64,000 bases of DNA, from positions 1,984,001 through 2,048,000 of the forward strand of contig NZ_CP033906.1 of NCBI RefSeq assembly GCF_003816055.1. Reading direction: 5' to 3'. Position 1 is the stretch's first letter. Every line of letters begins with the position of its first letter. Under the pieces are notes generated by a model that saw only the letters and a list, made by a program, of their open reading frames with translations, had not been told where the DNA came from and made no database searches. The position numbers were made by a program, and so were the translations under genes. This DNA comes from Bacillus sp. FJAT-42376. Its GTDB lineage: Bacteria > Bacillota > Bacilli > Bacillales > Bacillaceae. Shown piece by piece: positions 51,289 through 59,513 of the stretch.

Positions 51289-52320
51289 ATGAAAAAGAAA
51301 GTAACGATAAAGGATGTTGCCAGGCATGCAGGAGTATCAAGTGCGGCCGTTTCCTATGTCCTGAACGGGAAAAACAAAGTCTCGGAAGAAACAAAAGAAA
51401 AGATTAAGAGATCCATAGAAGAACTGAATTACCTCCCTGATTTAACAGCGATCAGCCTCTCTAAGAAGCAGTCAAAGCTGATCGGACTGCTCAAAATTCT
51501 GAGCCGGGACTCCTTATTGCCTGTATTTCAGACGAATCTGTATTACAATGAATTTATTAGCGGAGTCGAAAGCGTGGCGAGGGGTTATGGCTATGATATT
51601 CTTCTGGCAGGAATCAGTGCGGCCGATGAATGCAGCCAATGGGTCCAGAGAAGGAATCTGGACGGCCTGATTGTTATGAATGCTTCCGGAGCGATTGTGG
51701 AGGAGCTGGCCCGCAATATCTCGATCCCCATTGTTCTTGTCGATGCCTATGATGTACCGGAAGGCAGCTACCACAGGATGAATATTGATGATGAAGAAGG
51801 AGGCTACCTGGCAGCTGAACACTTGCTCTCTCTTGGTCACACCTCCATTGCGATGGCTGTTGCAGCAGCGGAAAACAGTCCGGTTGATGAGCAGAGGATA
51901 GCCGGCTACAAAAGAGCTCTCAAAAAGTACAGCATCCCGTTCAAGCCCTCGCTTATTTTTGAAAGCGGTGACAGTACGCTCGAGTCTTCATTAGAGACGG
52001 GAAGACAAATCATGAACAGCGAGGAACCCGTCACAGCTGTTTTTGCCACATCGGATATTCTTTGTCTCGGCATTATGAGGCAATATGCTTCAGCAGGGAA
52101 AAAGATCCCCGATGATCTTTCGATAGTCGGGTTTGACGATTTAAATGTCAGTCAATATTTGTCTCCAAGTCTGACAACCGTCAGACAGGACATTTTAGCG
52201 AAGGGAATTCAGTCATCAGAGATGATTTTCTCCGCTCTTTTTCAAAATAGCCCCGGGACTTTCAAGAAGGTGCTGCCGGTTGAACTGGCGGTCAGGGAAT
52301 CAACAGTCGCCTATACGTAA
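51289..52320 (+). CDS. LacI family transcriptional regulator
   Basis: 343 residues. N-terminal helix-turn-helix and hinge (VTIKDVARHAGVSSAAVSYV, LNGKNKVSEETKEKI, LPDLTAISLSKKQSK), followed by a periplasmic-binding-like sugar domain (about 60-335) with FATSDILCLGIMR and SIVGFDDLNVSQYLSPSLTT. The ligand is probably a sugar or sugar acid related to the operon downstream. SD AGGAGG just after the palindromic operator. It likely controls itself and the ThuA/Gfo-Idh operon that starts 57 bp downstream. Confidence 0.93.
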   Translation: MKKKVTIKDVARHAGVSSAAVSYVLNGKNKVSEETKEKIKRSIEELNYLPDLTAISLSKKQSKLIGLLKILSRDSLLPVFQTNLYYNEFISGVESVARGYGYDILLAGISAADECSQWVQRRNLDGLIVMNASGAIVEELARNISIPIVLVDAYDVPEGSYHRMNIDDEEGGYLAAEHLLSLGHTSIAMAVAAAENSPVDEQRIAGYKRALKKYSIPFKPSLIFESGDSTLESSLETGRQIMNSEEPVTAVFATSDILCLGIMRQYASAGKKIPDDLSIVGFDDLNVSQYLSPSLTTVRQDILAKGIQSSEMIFSALFQNSPGTFKKVLPVELAVRESTVAYT

Positions 52321-52324
52321 ACGA

Positions 52325-52341
52325 TTAACCATACTGGTTGA
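52325..52341. promoter_or_regulatory. Imperfect operator-like repeat before the thuA-like gene
   Basis: TTAACC (52325-52330) and GGTTGA (52336-52341) are inverted, five bases apart, and resemble the half sites of the 51264 operator. Possibly a second site for the same LacI protein. Confidence 0.4.
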
Positions 52342-52377
52342 TTAATAGATAGAAATTACATAAGGATGGTGCAGGAA

Positions 52378-53097
52378 ATGAATGTAACAGTGTGGAATGA
52401 AAATCGTCATGAACAGCAAAATCCGGAGGTGCGCTCCATTTATCCCGAGGGGATTCACGGCACGATTGCAGGATTCCTTGAGGAAATGGGCCATCGTGTC
52501 CAAACGGCAACACTTGACGAGCCGGAGCATGGTCTGACGGACGAAGTCCTTCAGAACACAGACGTGATGATTTGGTGGGGGCATCTTGCCCATGAAGAAG
52601 TAGACGATGCCATTGTAGAAAAAGTGAAAAACAGAGTGCTTGACGGTATGGGGCTGATTGTTCTTCATTCCGGACATTTTTCAAAAATCTTTAAATCTCT
52701 TATGGGGACCGGCTGTGACTTGAAATGGAGAGAAGCAGACGAGAAGGAGAGGCTGTGGGTCATTGAACCAAGCCACCCTATTGTGGAAGGAATTGGAGAA
52801 TACATTGAGCTTGAAAAAGAAGAAATGTATGGAGAGCATTTTGACATTCCGGCACCGGATGAGCTCATATTTATGAGCTGGTTTGAAGGCGGAGAAGTAT
52901 TCAGAAGCGGATGCACATACAAGCGGGGCAGCGGAAAAGTGTTTTATTTCCGTCCGGGTCATGAAACGTACCCGACTTACCACAACAAAGACATTCAAAA
53001 AGTAATTGGAAATGCCGTTCAATGGGCGGAACCGGCAAAACGCGAAAAACCTGTATACGGAAATGCCCAGCCGCTTGAAAAAATTTCAGCAAAATAA
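52378..53097 (+). CDS. ThuA-like protein
   Basis: About 239 residues, glutamine-amidotransferase-like fold of the ThuA (trehalose utilization) family, with [20 protein letters not shown] at the start, [28 protein letters not shown] and [18 protein letters not shown]. In rhizobia ThuA acts with the Gfo/Idh oxidoreductase ThuB on disaccharides via 3-keto sugars. ATG at 52378 lies just after GCAGGAA; another at 52366 is possible. First gene of an operon with two Gfo/Idh proteins and a TIM-barrel isomerase. Confidence 0.85.
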   Translation: MNVTVWNENRHEQQNPEVRSIYPEGIHGTIAGFLEEMGHRVQTATLDEPEHGLTDEVLQNTDVMIWWGHLAHEEVDDAIVEKVKNRVLDGMGLIVLHSGHFSKIFKSLMGTGCDLKWREADEKERLWVIEPSHPIVEGIGEYIELEKEEMYGEHFDIPAPDELIFMSWFEGGEVFRSGCTYKRGSGKVFYFRPGHETYPTYHNKDIQKVIGNAVQWAEPAKREKPVYGNAQPLEKISAK

Positions 53098-53125
53098 ATG
53101 AAGAGACTTTGAGGAGGAACTAGAC

Positions 53126-54169
53126 ATGAACAAAATCAGAATTGGCGTTATCGGCTGCGGAAGCATTGCAAGACACCGTCACCTTCCAGAATATGCAGCA
53201 TTAGAGACCGTGGAAATTACAGCAGTATGTGACATTTTGGAAGAACGTGCAGAAGAAATCGCTTCTCTTTACGGAGCGGCTGCCTATACGGATTATCAGG
53301 ATTTGATCTCGAGCGGGAAAGTCGATGCGGTGAGTGTCTGTACACCGAATTACCTTCACGCTCCTGTATCCATTGCTGCCCTGAAAGCGGGATTGAACGT
53401 CCTGTGCGAAAAGCCGATGGCCACTTCTAAAGAGGATGCGGAAGCGATGATTGCGGCTGAAAAGGAATCAGGGAAAAAATTGATGATTGCCCACAATCAG
53501 CGATTTACCGCTGCCCATCAGAAAGCACGCAAGCTGATTGAGTCCGGTGAAATGGGGAAAATCTACAGCTTCCGCACCGCATTCGGTCATCCCGGACCGG
53601 AAGCATGGAGCGTCGATGGAAAAGACAGCTGGTTCTTCCGCAAAGAAGAGGCGTTCATCGGAGCGATGGGAGACCTTGGTGTCCACAAAACCGATTTGAT
53701 GCGCTATTTGCTTGGAGAGGAATTTACAGAAGTGGGAGCTTTTGTTCAAACAAGTGCGAAAACATTCGGGAACGTTGATGATAATGCGGTTTGCATTCTG
53801 AAAACAGGTTCAGGAATTGTCGGTACTCTTGCAGCGAGCTGGTCTTACACAGGGAAAGAAGACAATTCAACGATTCTTTATTGCGAGAACGGAATCATCC
53901 GCCTTGAAGATGATCCGGTTCACAGCATGGTGATTCAATATTCAAACGGCGATAAAGCTAAATTCGAGCTCGGCAAAATTCAGTCCAACGAAGAAGGCGG
54001 GCAAGTCTCGTCAAAAGTCATCGATCACTTCATTGCCTGCATTCTGGAGGATAAGCAGCCGCTTGTCACTGGAGAAGAAGGAAAGAAATCCCTTCAGGTC
54101 ATTCTCGCTGCCCTTGAAGCGAATGAAACGAAAAAGATCGTTTCCATCAGTCAGGGTGTTATTGCATGA
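53126..54169 (+). CDS. Gfo/Idh/MocA oxidoreductase 1
   Basis: 347 residues. NAD(P)-binding Rossmann domain: IGVIGCGSIARHRHLPEYAA, then SVCTPNYLHAPVSIAALKAG and NVLCEKPMATS (the Lys in EKP is the family's conserved residue). The C-terminal alpha/beta domain has GAMGDLGVHKTDLMRYLLGE with the catalytic-type His. SD GAGGAGG. It likely oxidises or reduces a sugar or cyclitol hydroxyl. It overlaps the next gene by four bases. Confidence 0.92.
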   Translation: MNKIRIGVIGCGSIARHRHLPEYAALETVEITAVCDILEERAEEIASLYGAAAYTDYQDLISSGKVDAVSVCTPNYLHAPVSIAALKAGLNVLCEKPMATSKEDAEAMIAAEKESGKKLMIAHNQRFTAAHQKARKLIESGEMGKIYSFRTAFGHPGPEAWSVDGKDSWFFRKEEAFIGAMGDLGVHKTDLMRYLLGEEFTEVGAFVQTSAKTFGNVDDNAVCILKTGSGIVGTLAASWSYTGKEDNSTILYCENGIIRLEDDPVHSMVIQYSNGDKAKFELGKIQSNEEGGQVSSKVIDHFIACILEDKQPLVTGEEGKKSLQVILAALEANETKKIVSISQGVIA

Positions 54170-55197
54170 AAAAGCTGAAAATCGGCATAATCGGGGCAGG
54201 AGGAATCGCAACAGGACGACACATCCCTTCCTTTCAGCATTTTTCCGATCAGGCAGAAATCACCGCAGTCAGTGATATCAATGTCCATCGCGCCGAGGAA
54301 GTAGCAAAGGAATTCGGAATCCCGAATTTCTTTGCAGACTATCGGGAAATGCTGCCGGATGTGGACGCTGTCGCAGTATGCACTCCGAATAAATTCCATT
54401 CGGAAATTTCCATTCATGCCCTCGAAGCAGGCGTACATGTTCTTTGTGAAAAGCCAATGGCCCTTTCAGCAGCCGAGTGCAAAAAGATGATCGAAACAGC
54501 TAATGCCAATCAGAGAAAACTTGCGATAGCGTATCACTACCGGTATATGAAAGAATCACAGGCAGCGAAAAAAGTAATGATTACAGAAGAAATCGGGACC
54601 CCGCTTGTTGTCCGGATCAAAGCGCTTCGCCGCCGGAAAGTTCCGGGATGGGGAGTGTTTACGAACAAAGAATTGCAGGGGGGCGGAAGTCTGATTGACT
54701 ATGGCTGCCATCTGCTTGATCTCGCCCTGTGGCTGATCGGCAATCCGAAAATTGTGGATGTAACAGGAAGTACGTATAATGCGCTAAGCAAAATTCCGAA
54801 CCAGGTCAATTTATGGGGACACTATGACCATCAAACGTTCAACGTCGATGACCACGTGACGGCCTATATCCGGTTTGAAAACGGAACATCCCTGCTATTT
54901 GAAACATCATGGGCAACGAACATACGGGATGATGAAGAGCATCTCAGTATTTCAGGTGTAAACGGAGGAATCAGCGTATTCCCGATGGAACTGTACACGA
55001 CGAAATATAACATGCTTTTTAACAGCCAGCCGGCTTGGATTCCGGGGGAGGATGATCCGGGAATCCTTCAGGCGAAAAATTTCATTGCTGCGTGCTTTAA
55101 CGAAGAGGAGCTCATCGTAAAACCTGAAGAAGCCATGCAGGTTTCGGAAGTGATTGATGCGATTTACGAAAGCGGAAAATTCACGATAAAAGAATAA
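54166..55197 (+). CDS. Gfo/Idh/MocA oxidoreductase 2
   Basis: 343 residues. Start IGIIGAGGIATGRHIPSFQH, then AVCTPNKFHSEISIHALEAG and VLCEKPMALSA; the C-terminal region has GGSLIDYGCHLLDLALWLIG. It is clearly a different paralogue from the gene before, of which it may be the reverse-step partner (oxidise C3, then reduce after cleavage). Start ATGA overlap with the previous stop gives translational coupling. Confidence 0.92.
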   Translation: MKKLKIGIIGAGGIATGRHIPSFQHFSDQAEITAVSDINVHRAEEVAKEFGIPNFFADYREMLPDVDAVAVCTPNKFHSEISIHALEAGVHVLCEKPMALSAAECKKMIETANANQRKLAIAYHYRYMKESQAAKKVMITEEIGTPLVVRIKALRRRKVPGWGVFTNKELQGGGSLIDYGCHLLDLALWLIGNPKIVDVTGSTYNALSKIPNQVNLWGHYDHQTFNVDDHVTAYIRFENGTSLLFETSWATNIRDDEEHLSISGVNGGISVFPMELYTTKYNMLFNSQPAWIPGEDDPGILQAKNFIAACFNEEELIVKPEEAMQVSEVIDAIYESGKFTIKE

Positions 55198-55217
55198 ATC
55201 ATAAGGGAGATGGCGAA

Positions 55218-56186
55218 ATGAAATTAGGAGTCTTCACGGTTTTATTTTCCGATATGGAGTTTGAACAGATGCTCGATACAGTACAGGCAGCGGGCCTTCA
55301 CGCGGTTGAAATCGGTACGGGCGGCTATCCCGGGAATGCCCATTGCAATTTGGACGAGCTTTTGGAAAGCGAAGAAGCAAGAAAACAATACAAAGAAAAA
55401 GTGGAGAGCCGGGGACTCACAATCAGCGCATTCAGCTGCCACGGAAACCCGATCTCGCCGGACAAAGCGTTTGCTGCTGATTCGGATGAAACACTTCGGA
55501 AAACAATCAAGCTCGCGTCTCTGCTGAATGTTCCCGTGGTGAACTGCTTCTCCGGAACAGCAGGGGAATCCGATGACGCAAAGTATCCAAACTGGCCTGT
55601 TACACCATGGCCGAACGAATACGGTGATGTGCTGACATGGCAGTGGGAGAATAAACTCGTTCCTTATTGGAAGGAAGTAGGGGAGCTTGCGAAAGAACAT
55701 GGAGTAAAAATCGGTCTTGAGCTTCATGGCGGATTCCTTGTTCACACTCCCTACACATTGCTTAAGCTCCGGGAAAAAACATGTGATGCCATTGGGGCGA
55801 ATCTGGATCCAAGCCATCTCTGGTGGCAGGGAATTGATCCGGTAGCCGCGATTAAAATTCTGGCCAAAGAAAATGCCATCCATCATTTCCATGCAAAAGA
55901 CACCTACATTGACCCTGAAAACGTGAATATGTACGGCTTGACTGATATGCAGCCATACGGTGAAGTGCGCTCAAGGGCATGGTCTTTCCGGTCTGTCGGC
56001 TGCGGCCACAGCAACGATGAGTGGGGCCGCATGATCAGTACGCTGATCACGTATGGCTATGATTACGTTGTAAGCATTGAGCACGAAGATCCAATCATGA
56101 GCATCCAAGAAGGCTTTAAACGTGCGGTAACGAATCTCCAATCCGTTTTAATTGAAGAAAAACCTGCGGATATGTGGTGGGTGTAA
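55218..56186 (+). CDS. Sugar phosphate isomerase/epimerase (AP-endonuclease-like TIM barrel)
   Basis: 322 residues, xylose-isomerase-like TIM barrel. Metal ligands appear in IGLELHGGFLVHTP (Glu), GANLDPSHLWWQG (Asp, His), HHFHAKDTY (His) and VSIEHEDPIMS (Glu). Proteins of this type act as IolE-like dehydratases or keto-sugar epimerases or isomerases. It is the last gene of the operon, followed by a hairpin with a T-run. SD AGGGAG. Confidence 0.9.
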   Translation: MKLGVFTVLFSDMEFEQMLDTVQAAGLHAVEIGTGGYPGNAHCNLDELLESEEARKQYKEKVESRGLTISAFSCHGNPISPDKAFAADSDETLRKTIKLASLLNVPVVNCFSGTAGESDDAKYPNWPVTPWPNEYGDVLTWQWENKLVPYWKEVGELAKEHGVKIGLELHGGFLVHTPYTLLKLREKTCDAIGANLDPSHLWWQGIDPVAAIKILAKENAIHHFHAKDTYIDPENVNMYGLTDMQPYGEVRSRAWSFRSVGCGHSNDEWGRMISTLITYGYDYVVSIEHEDPIMSIQEGFKRAVTNLQSVLIEEKPADMWWV

Positions 56187-56189
56187 TTG

Positions 56190-56230
56190 GAAAAAGGGCC
56201 GTCCTGTCATTCAGGACTGTCCTTTTTTTA
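56190..56230 (+). terminator. Terminator of the sugar operon
   Basis: AAAAAGGG..GTCCTG pairs with CAGGAC..CCTTTTTTT around CATT-type loop, seven T at the end. Confidence 0.82.
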
Positions 56231-56235
56231 TGGCT

Positions 56236-56367
56236 TTATTCTTTCCGGAGAAACCGAATGGTGGTAAAAGGCCGGTTCCCCCATCCACGATCCAAACCGT
56301 CCGGACCGGACAAAGAAAAGTTAAAGAGCCGGGGGCGGAACGGGATTGTCTGCTCGATTCTGCCCAT
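56236..56367 (-). CDS. Candidate antitoxin-size frame next to the SpoIISA-like gene
   Basis: ATG at 56367 (GAGAAGG about 11 bases upstream) opens 43 codons, MGRIEQTIPFRPRLFNFSLS and on to RPFTTIRFLRKE, overlapping the end of the toxin-like gene. Another overlapping frame (56211-56402) starts MERRHRSGWAESSRQSRSAP and is very basic, as SpoIISB is. Neither is recognised as SpoIISB; they are listed because a cognate antitoxin is expected here. Confidence 0.25.
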   Translation of the reverse strand: MGRIEQTIPFRPRLFNFSLSGPDGLDRGWGNRPFTTIRFLRKE

Positions 56368-57163
56368 CCGGAACGGTGCCTTCTCTCCATTCTGCCCGCC
56401 ACTCAAATAAATGAACGAGATTGATGACATGAAGGGTATCAATTTCCATGATCGGATTTTCTCTCGCAGATAAGACAAGCAAATAGGAGTATCTTCCATA
56501 AATCGGGATGACTGCGACCGAATCCTCTTCAAAACTGTGAACCCGTGCCTGTTTCAGCTGCTCGGATACATCCTGCTTGTCATGAATAGACAGATTGAAA
56601 ATCGTTTCCAGCCGGTTCAATATTTGAAGAATGCTTTGGCTGAAATGATAGTCGTCCTCTCCACTCAGTGCATACACTTTTACATTAAAATCAAATTGAT
56701 CTGTGTACACTTCAACATAACCGGTTACGAAGCGGGAGTACTCCTCAAAGCTTTGAAAGAAAGATTCTTTTGGCATCAAATCCTCTTCCTCCTGTATAAT
56801 GAGCGAAAACGCAGTTGATTTTTTCCGCATATATTCAAGAGTCCGTTCGTTTTGCTGAATGGTTTGCTCAATCCACTCGCTATGCTTGAATTCAGCGGAT
56901 CCTATTCTTTGGATATTCGGAGTCTGGAAGATGGCAAGGTCAATAAAAATGGCGGCACTTGCCAGCTGAAGAAGGAGCGGCCAGTCCTGTATGGACAAAA
57001 TCCGGTAAAAGAGGCAAACCGCAGCAAATAGCAAAAACATGGCATACAGCCATTTTCTCAGTGCAGGCAGCAGTGAAGCATAAAGAGACCGGTTTGTCAT
57101 ATACAGAATGATGGCGGCGGCAGAATACATGACCATAATGAAAAAGAGCCATTGAACGTACAA
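56321..57163 (-). CDS. spoIISA: SpoIISA-family toxin-like membrane protein
   Basis: 280 residues. Three N-terminal membrane segments (about 1-85) end in IFIDLAIFQTPNIQRIGSAE, which recalls the B. cereus SpoIISA homologue. A linker helix (SEWIEQTIQQNERTLEYMR) and a GAF-like cytoplasmic domain (about 120-260) follow. SpoIISA toxins damage the membrane and are held by SpoIISB. TTG start with SD AAGGAGGAGGG. The C-terminal 18 residues (TVPDGQNRADNPVPPPAL) look unlike the family. No clear antitoxin gene follows. The gap to the divergent DeoR gene is only about 34-47 bp. Confidence 0.65.
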   Translation of the reverse strand: MYVQWLFFIMVMYSAAAIILYMTNRSLYASLLPALRKWLYAMFLLFAAVCLFYRILSIQDWPLLLQLASAAIFIDLAIFQTPNIQRIGSAEFKHSEWIEQTIQQNERTLEYMRKKSTAFSLIIQEEEDLMPKESFFQSFEEYSRFVTGYVEVYTDQFDFNVKVYALSGEDDYHFSQSILQILNRLETIFNLSIHDKQDVSEQLKQARVHSFEEDSVAVIPIYGRYSYLLVLSARENPIMEIDTLHVINLVHLFEWRAEWREGTVPDGQNRADNPVPPPAL

Positions 57164-57209
57164 AGTTATCCCTCCTCCTTATTATCTTTATTGGAGGATG
57201 GACAGAAAG

Positions 57210-57995
57210 ATGATAGAGAAAGGGCGAATGGAATCCATGCATTTTATTGAACGGCATGAAAAAATCATTCAAAGTCTTGAGAGAGAGAAAATGGTGAAAG
57301 TGACAGAACTGAGCCAGGAGCTTGAAGTAACCGAAAAAACAATTCGGCAGGATCTGATTTTACTGGAAAACAAGGGGCTGCTTAAACGGATTTACGGAGG
57401 TGCGATATTAAAAGAAACAGCGGGAATGCTTCCTGTGGAGAAGAGACAGGCAAGCTTTTTACATGAAAAGCAGCTTGCCGCAAAAGCCGCCGCTGCCCTC
57501 GTTGAAGACGAGGACATTCTTTTTCTTGACGGAGGGAGTACGATTCTTGAACTGGCGAAGCTCCTGCTTGCCTTTAACCTAACCGTTGTAACAAATGATA
57601 TTAAAGTGGCCCATGTCCTCCTCGGCGGCGAAAGAATCCAGCTGATTATGCCTGGAGGAGGAAGGATTCCATCATCCGCCGGGTTATATGGACCCATAGC
57701 AAAAGAGGCTCTGCAAAAAATCAGAGTGAAAAAGCTCTTCCTCGGGACGACAGGCGCTGATATACATACCGGTCTGACAGTGTTCAGCCTTTTTCAGGCA
57801 GAATACAAAAAAGATCTGATCGCCCTTGCTGATCATGTCATTCTTGTAACGGACCATACGAAATTTGGACAAACAGCTCTAATCCAATATGCTGATTTTC
57901 ATGACATTGATGAGGTGGCCACTAACTCGGGTCTGTCAGAGCAATGGAAAAACACATTTGAGGGATTTGGGATTTCGGTTCATACTGCGGGATAA
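57210..57995 (+). CDS. DeoR/GlpR family transcriptional regulator
   Basis: About 261 residues. N-terminal helix-turn-helix with FIERHEKIIQSLEREKMVKV, TELSQELEVTEKTIRQDLIL and LENKGLLKRIYGGA. C-terminal DeoR sensor domain with DEDILFLDGGSTILELAKLL, FLGTTGADIHTGLT and LADHVILVTDHTKFGQ, which binds a sugar phosphate. Start choice is unsure: ATG 57198 touches the SD GGAGG, ATG 57210 is 12 bases away, ATG 57228 and 57237 also fit. Its promoter must lie within the divergent SpoIISA-like gene. Probably regulates the Kdu genes downstream (inference). Confidence 0.88.
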   Translation: MIEKGRMESMHFIERHEKIIQSLEREKMVKVTELSQELEVTEKTIRQDLILLENKGLLKRIYGGAILKETAGMLPVEKRQASFLHEKQLAAKAAAALVEDEDILFLDGGSTILELAKLLLAFNLTVVTNDIKVAHVLLGGERIQLIMPGGGRIPSSAGLYGPIAKEALQKIRVKKLFLGTTGADIHTGLTVFSLFQAEYKKDLIALADHVILVTDHTKFGQTALIQYADFHDIDEVATNSGLSEQWKNTFEGFGISVHTAG

Positions 57996-58513
57996 TGGCC
58001 CGGAAACCTGTATTCAATCCCGCAGCAGCGGGTCTGCTTGTTTCCCTTCTGCTTTTTTTTGCCCGACAAAGCTGGCGGGACGGTCTGGCCTTGGCTCCTC
58101 CTATGATTCTTTTCCTATTGGCAGGCGGTTTTTAAATAGCAAACATGGTAAATAAGTGTCCTCTCGTCTTTTCATTTTTTGGCATGTATTTTCTATCATT
58201 TGCTCTATACGCCATTTTTGGGGATCAAAACATCCAGGAAGTTTTCTTGGCGCCGTTTATCCATTCTGTGCTGTTTCCTAGGGTTTTTATGCTGGCCGAT
58301 CATCCTGCATCTCCTGCAAAATATAGAGAGCAGGCGGTATTTGGAATCCTGGCCGGAGCCAACAGCTCTGTTATTTATGTTATGGATGGCGGATTAACCT
58401 ATCTGCTGATCGGTTTGCTTGCGGCAGGAGATTTGCACATGCCGTCTACAAACCAGGGGGCAAACGATAAAAAACCTCTGAAACGGGAGGCTGGGAAGGC
58501 AACTCTTGGATAA
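57995..58513 (+). pseudogene. Broken RnfD/NqrB-like membrane protein gene
   Basis: ATG at 57995 overlaps the DeoR stop (TAATG). The frame reads MARKPVFNPAAAGLLVSLLL and ..APPMILFLLAGGF, then an in-frame TAA at 58133-58135. The same frame continues IANMVNKCPLVFSFFGMYFL and, further on, FIHSVLFPRVFMLADHPASP and AKYREQAVFGILAGANSSVI. FNPAA and the FMLxDxPxSPxKxRxQxxFG string are hallmarks of RnfD/NqrB-type electron-transport subunits. The N-terminal half is missing too. No flavin-attachment motif (SGAT) is seen. Confidence 0.75.
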
Positions 58514-58524
58514 TGGCCAAAAAT

Positions 58525-58563
58525 AAAGTCTGCAGGAAGTGAAGACCACTGCAGACTTTTTTG
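58525..58563 (+). terminator. Terminator after the broken gene
   Basis: AAAGTCTGCAG pairs with CTGCAGACTTT (58549-58559), followed by T. Confidence 0.88.
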
Positions 58564-58622
58564 TCATTTTCATTTGCTGAATTCCTCTCAAAAACTTCCA
58601 AAAGACTCTACCCCTCTTTTTG

Positions 58623-58639
58623 CCAGTGTGCTAAACTGG
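58623..58639. promoter_or_regulatory. Operator-like inverted repeat before kduD
   Basis: CCAGT (58623-58627) and ACTGG (58635-58639), seven bases apart, 58 bp before the kduD start. Candidate site for the DeoR regulator or a KdgR-like protein. Confidence 0.35.
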
Positions 58640-58696
58640 TAAAAACGAACATAAAGATACAAATATGAACCTGAATGGGAAGTGGAGGAGATGGTT

Positions 58697-59449
58697 TTGT
58701 CTCAGTTTTCACTGCAAGGGAAAACCGCGCTTGTGACCGGTGCAAGCAGGGGGCTCGGAAGGGGTATGGCGCTTGGACTCGCAGAAGCAGGGGCAGATAT
58801 TATCGGGGCTGGCATCAGCGGCATGGCTGATGTGAAAGAAGAGATTGAGAGTTTAGGAAGAGCTTTCTATGGTTTGAAAGCGGATCTGACAGATGAAAAC
58901 GAACGGATGAATCTTATTCCGCAGGCACTCGAAAAAGCTGGAAAAATTGATATTCTTGTCAATAATTCAGGGATGATCAGGCGTGCAACGGCGGCGGAAT
59001 ATACGATGGAAGATTGGAGATCTGTACTCAACTTGAATACCGATGCTGTCTTTCAGCTCTGTTCGGAAGCCGGAAAACACATGCTCGAACGCGGATCAGG
59101 GAAAATCATCAATATTGCATCCATGCTCTCTTTTCAGGGAGGGATAAGGGTGCCCGCCTATACAGCGAGCAAGCATGCTGTTGCAGGATTAACGAAAGCG
59201 CTGTCCAATGAGTGGGCGGGAAAAGGAATTTGTGTCAATGCCATCGCACCGGGGTATATGGAAACGGATAATACGGAGGCTCTCAGACAGGATGAAGAGC
59301 GCTGTTCATTTATTCAGTCGAGAATCCCAGCGGGAAGATGGGGGCTGCCGGATGATCTGAAGGGACCGGCGGTGTTTCTTGCATCGGATGCATCCAATTA
59401 TGTAAGCGGTCACATTTTGGCGGTGGACGGAGGATGGCTGAACTATTAG
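58697..59449 (+). CDS. kduD: 2-dehydro-3-deoxy-D-gluconate 5-dehydrogenase KduD
   Basis: About 250 residues, short-chain dehydrogenase. Cofactor motif TGASRGLGRG, NNSG, catalytic Ser in INIASMLSFQGG and YTASKHA (Tyr-x3-Lys), and the ending ILAVDGGWLNY, common in KduD. It reduces 2,5-diketo-3-deoxygluconate to 2-keto-3-deoxygluconate. TTG at 58697 lies eight bases after GGAGG; GTG 58682 and ATG 58691 are too near the SD. KduI follows after 64 bp. Confidence 0.88.
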   Translation: MSQFSLQGKTALVTGASRGLGRGMALGLAEAGADIIGAGISGMADVKEEIESLGRAFYGLKADLTDENERMNLIPQALEKAGKIDILVNNSGMIRRATAAEYTMEDWRSVLNLNTDAVFQLCSEAGKHMLERGSGKIINIASMLSFQGGIRVPAYTASKHAVAGLTKALSNEWAGKGICVNAIAPGYMETDNTEALRQDEERCSFIQSRIPAGRWGLPDDLKGPAVFLASDASNYVSGHILAVDGGWLNY

Positions 59450-59513
59450 CCAGAGCGAATAGGACCGGTCAAAGGCGGCGGAGCCGTAAATATTATGAAC
59501 CAGGGGTGAAATG

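Noticed and set aside
55242..55892. 216-codon minus-strand frame opposite the TIM-barrel gene
   Set aside because: Cys/Phe-rich shadow with no SD and no family; the plus-strand gene keeps all metal ligands.
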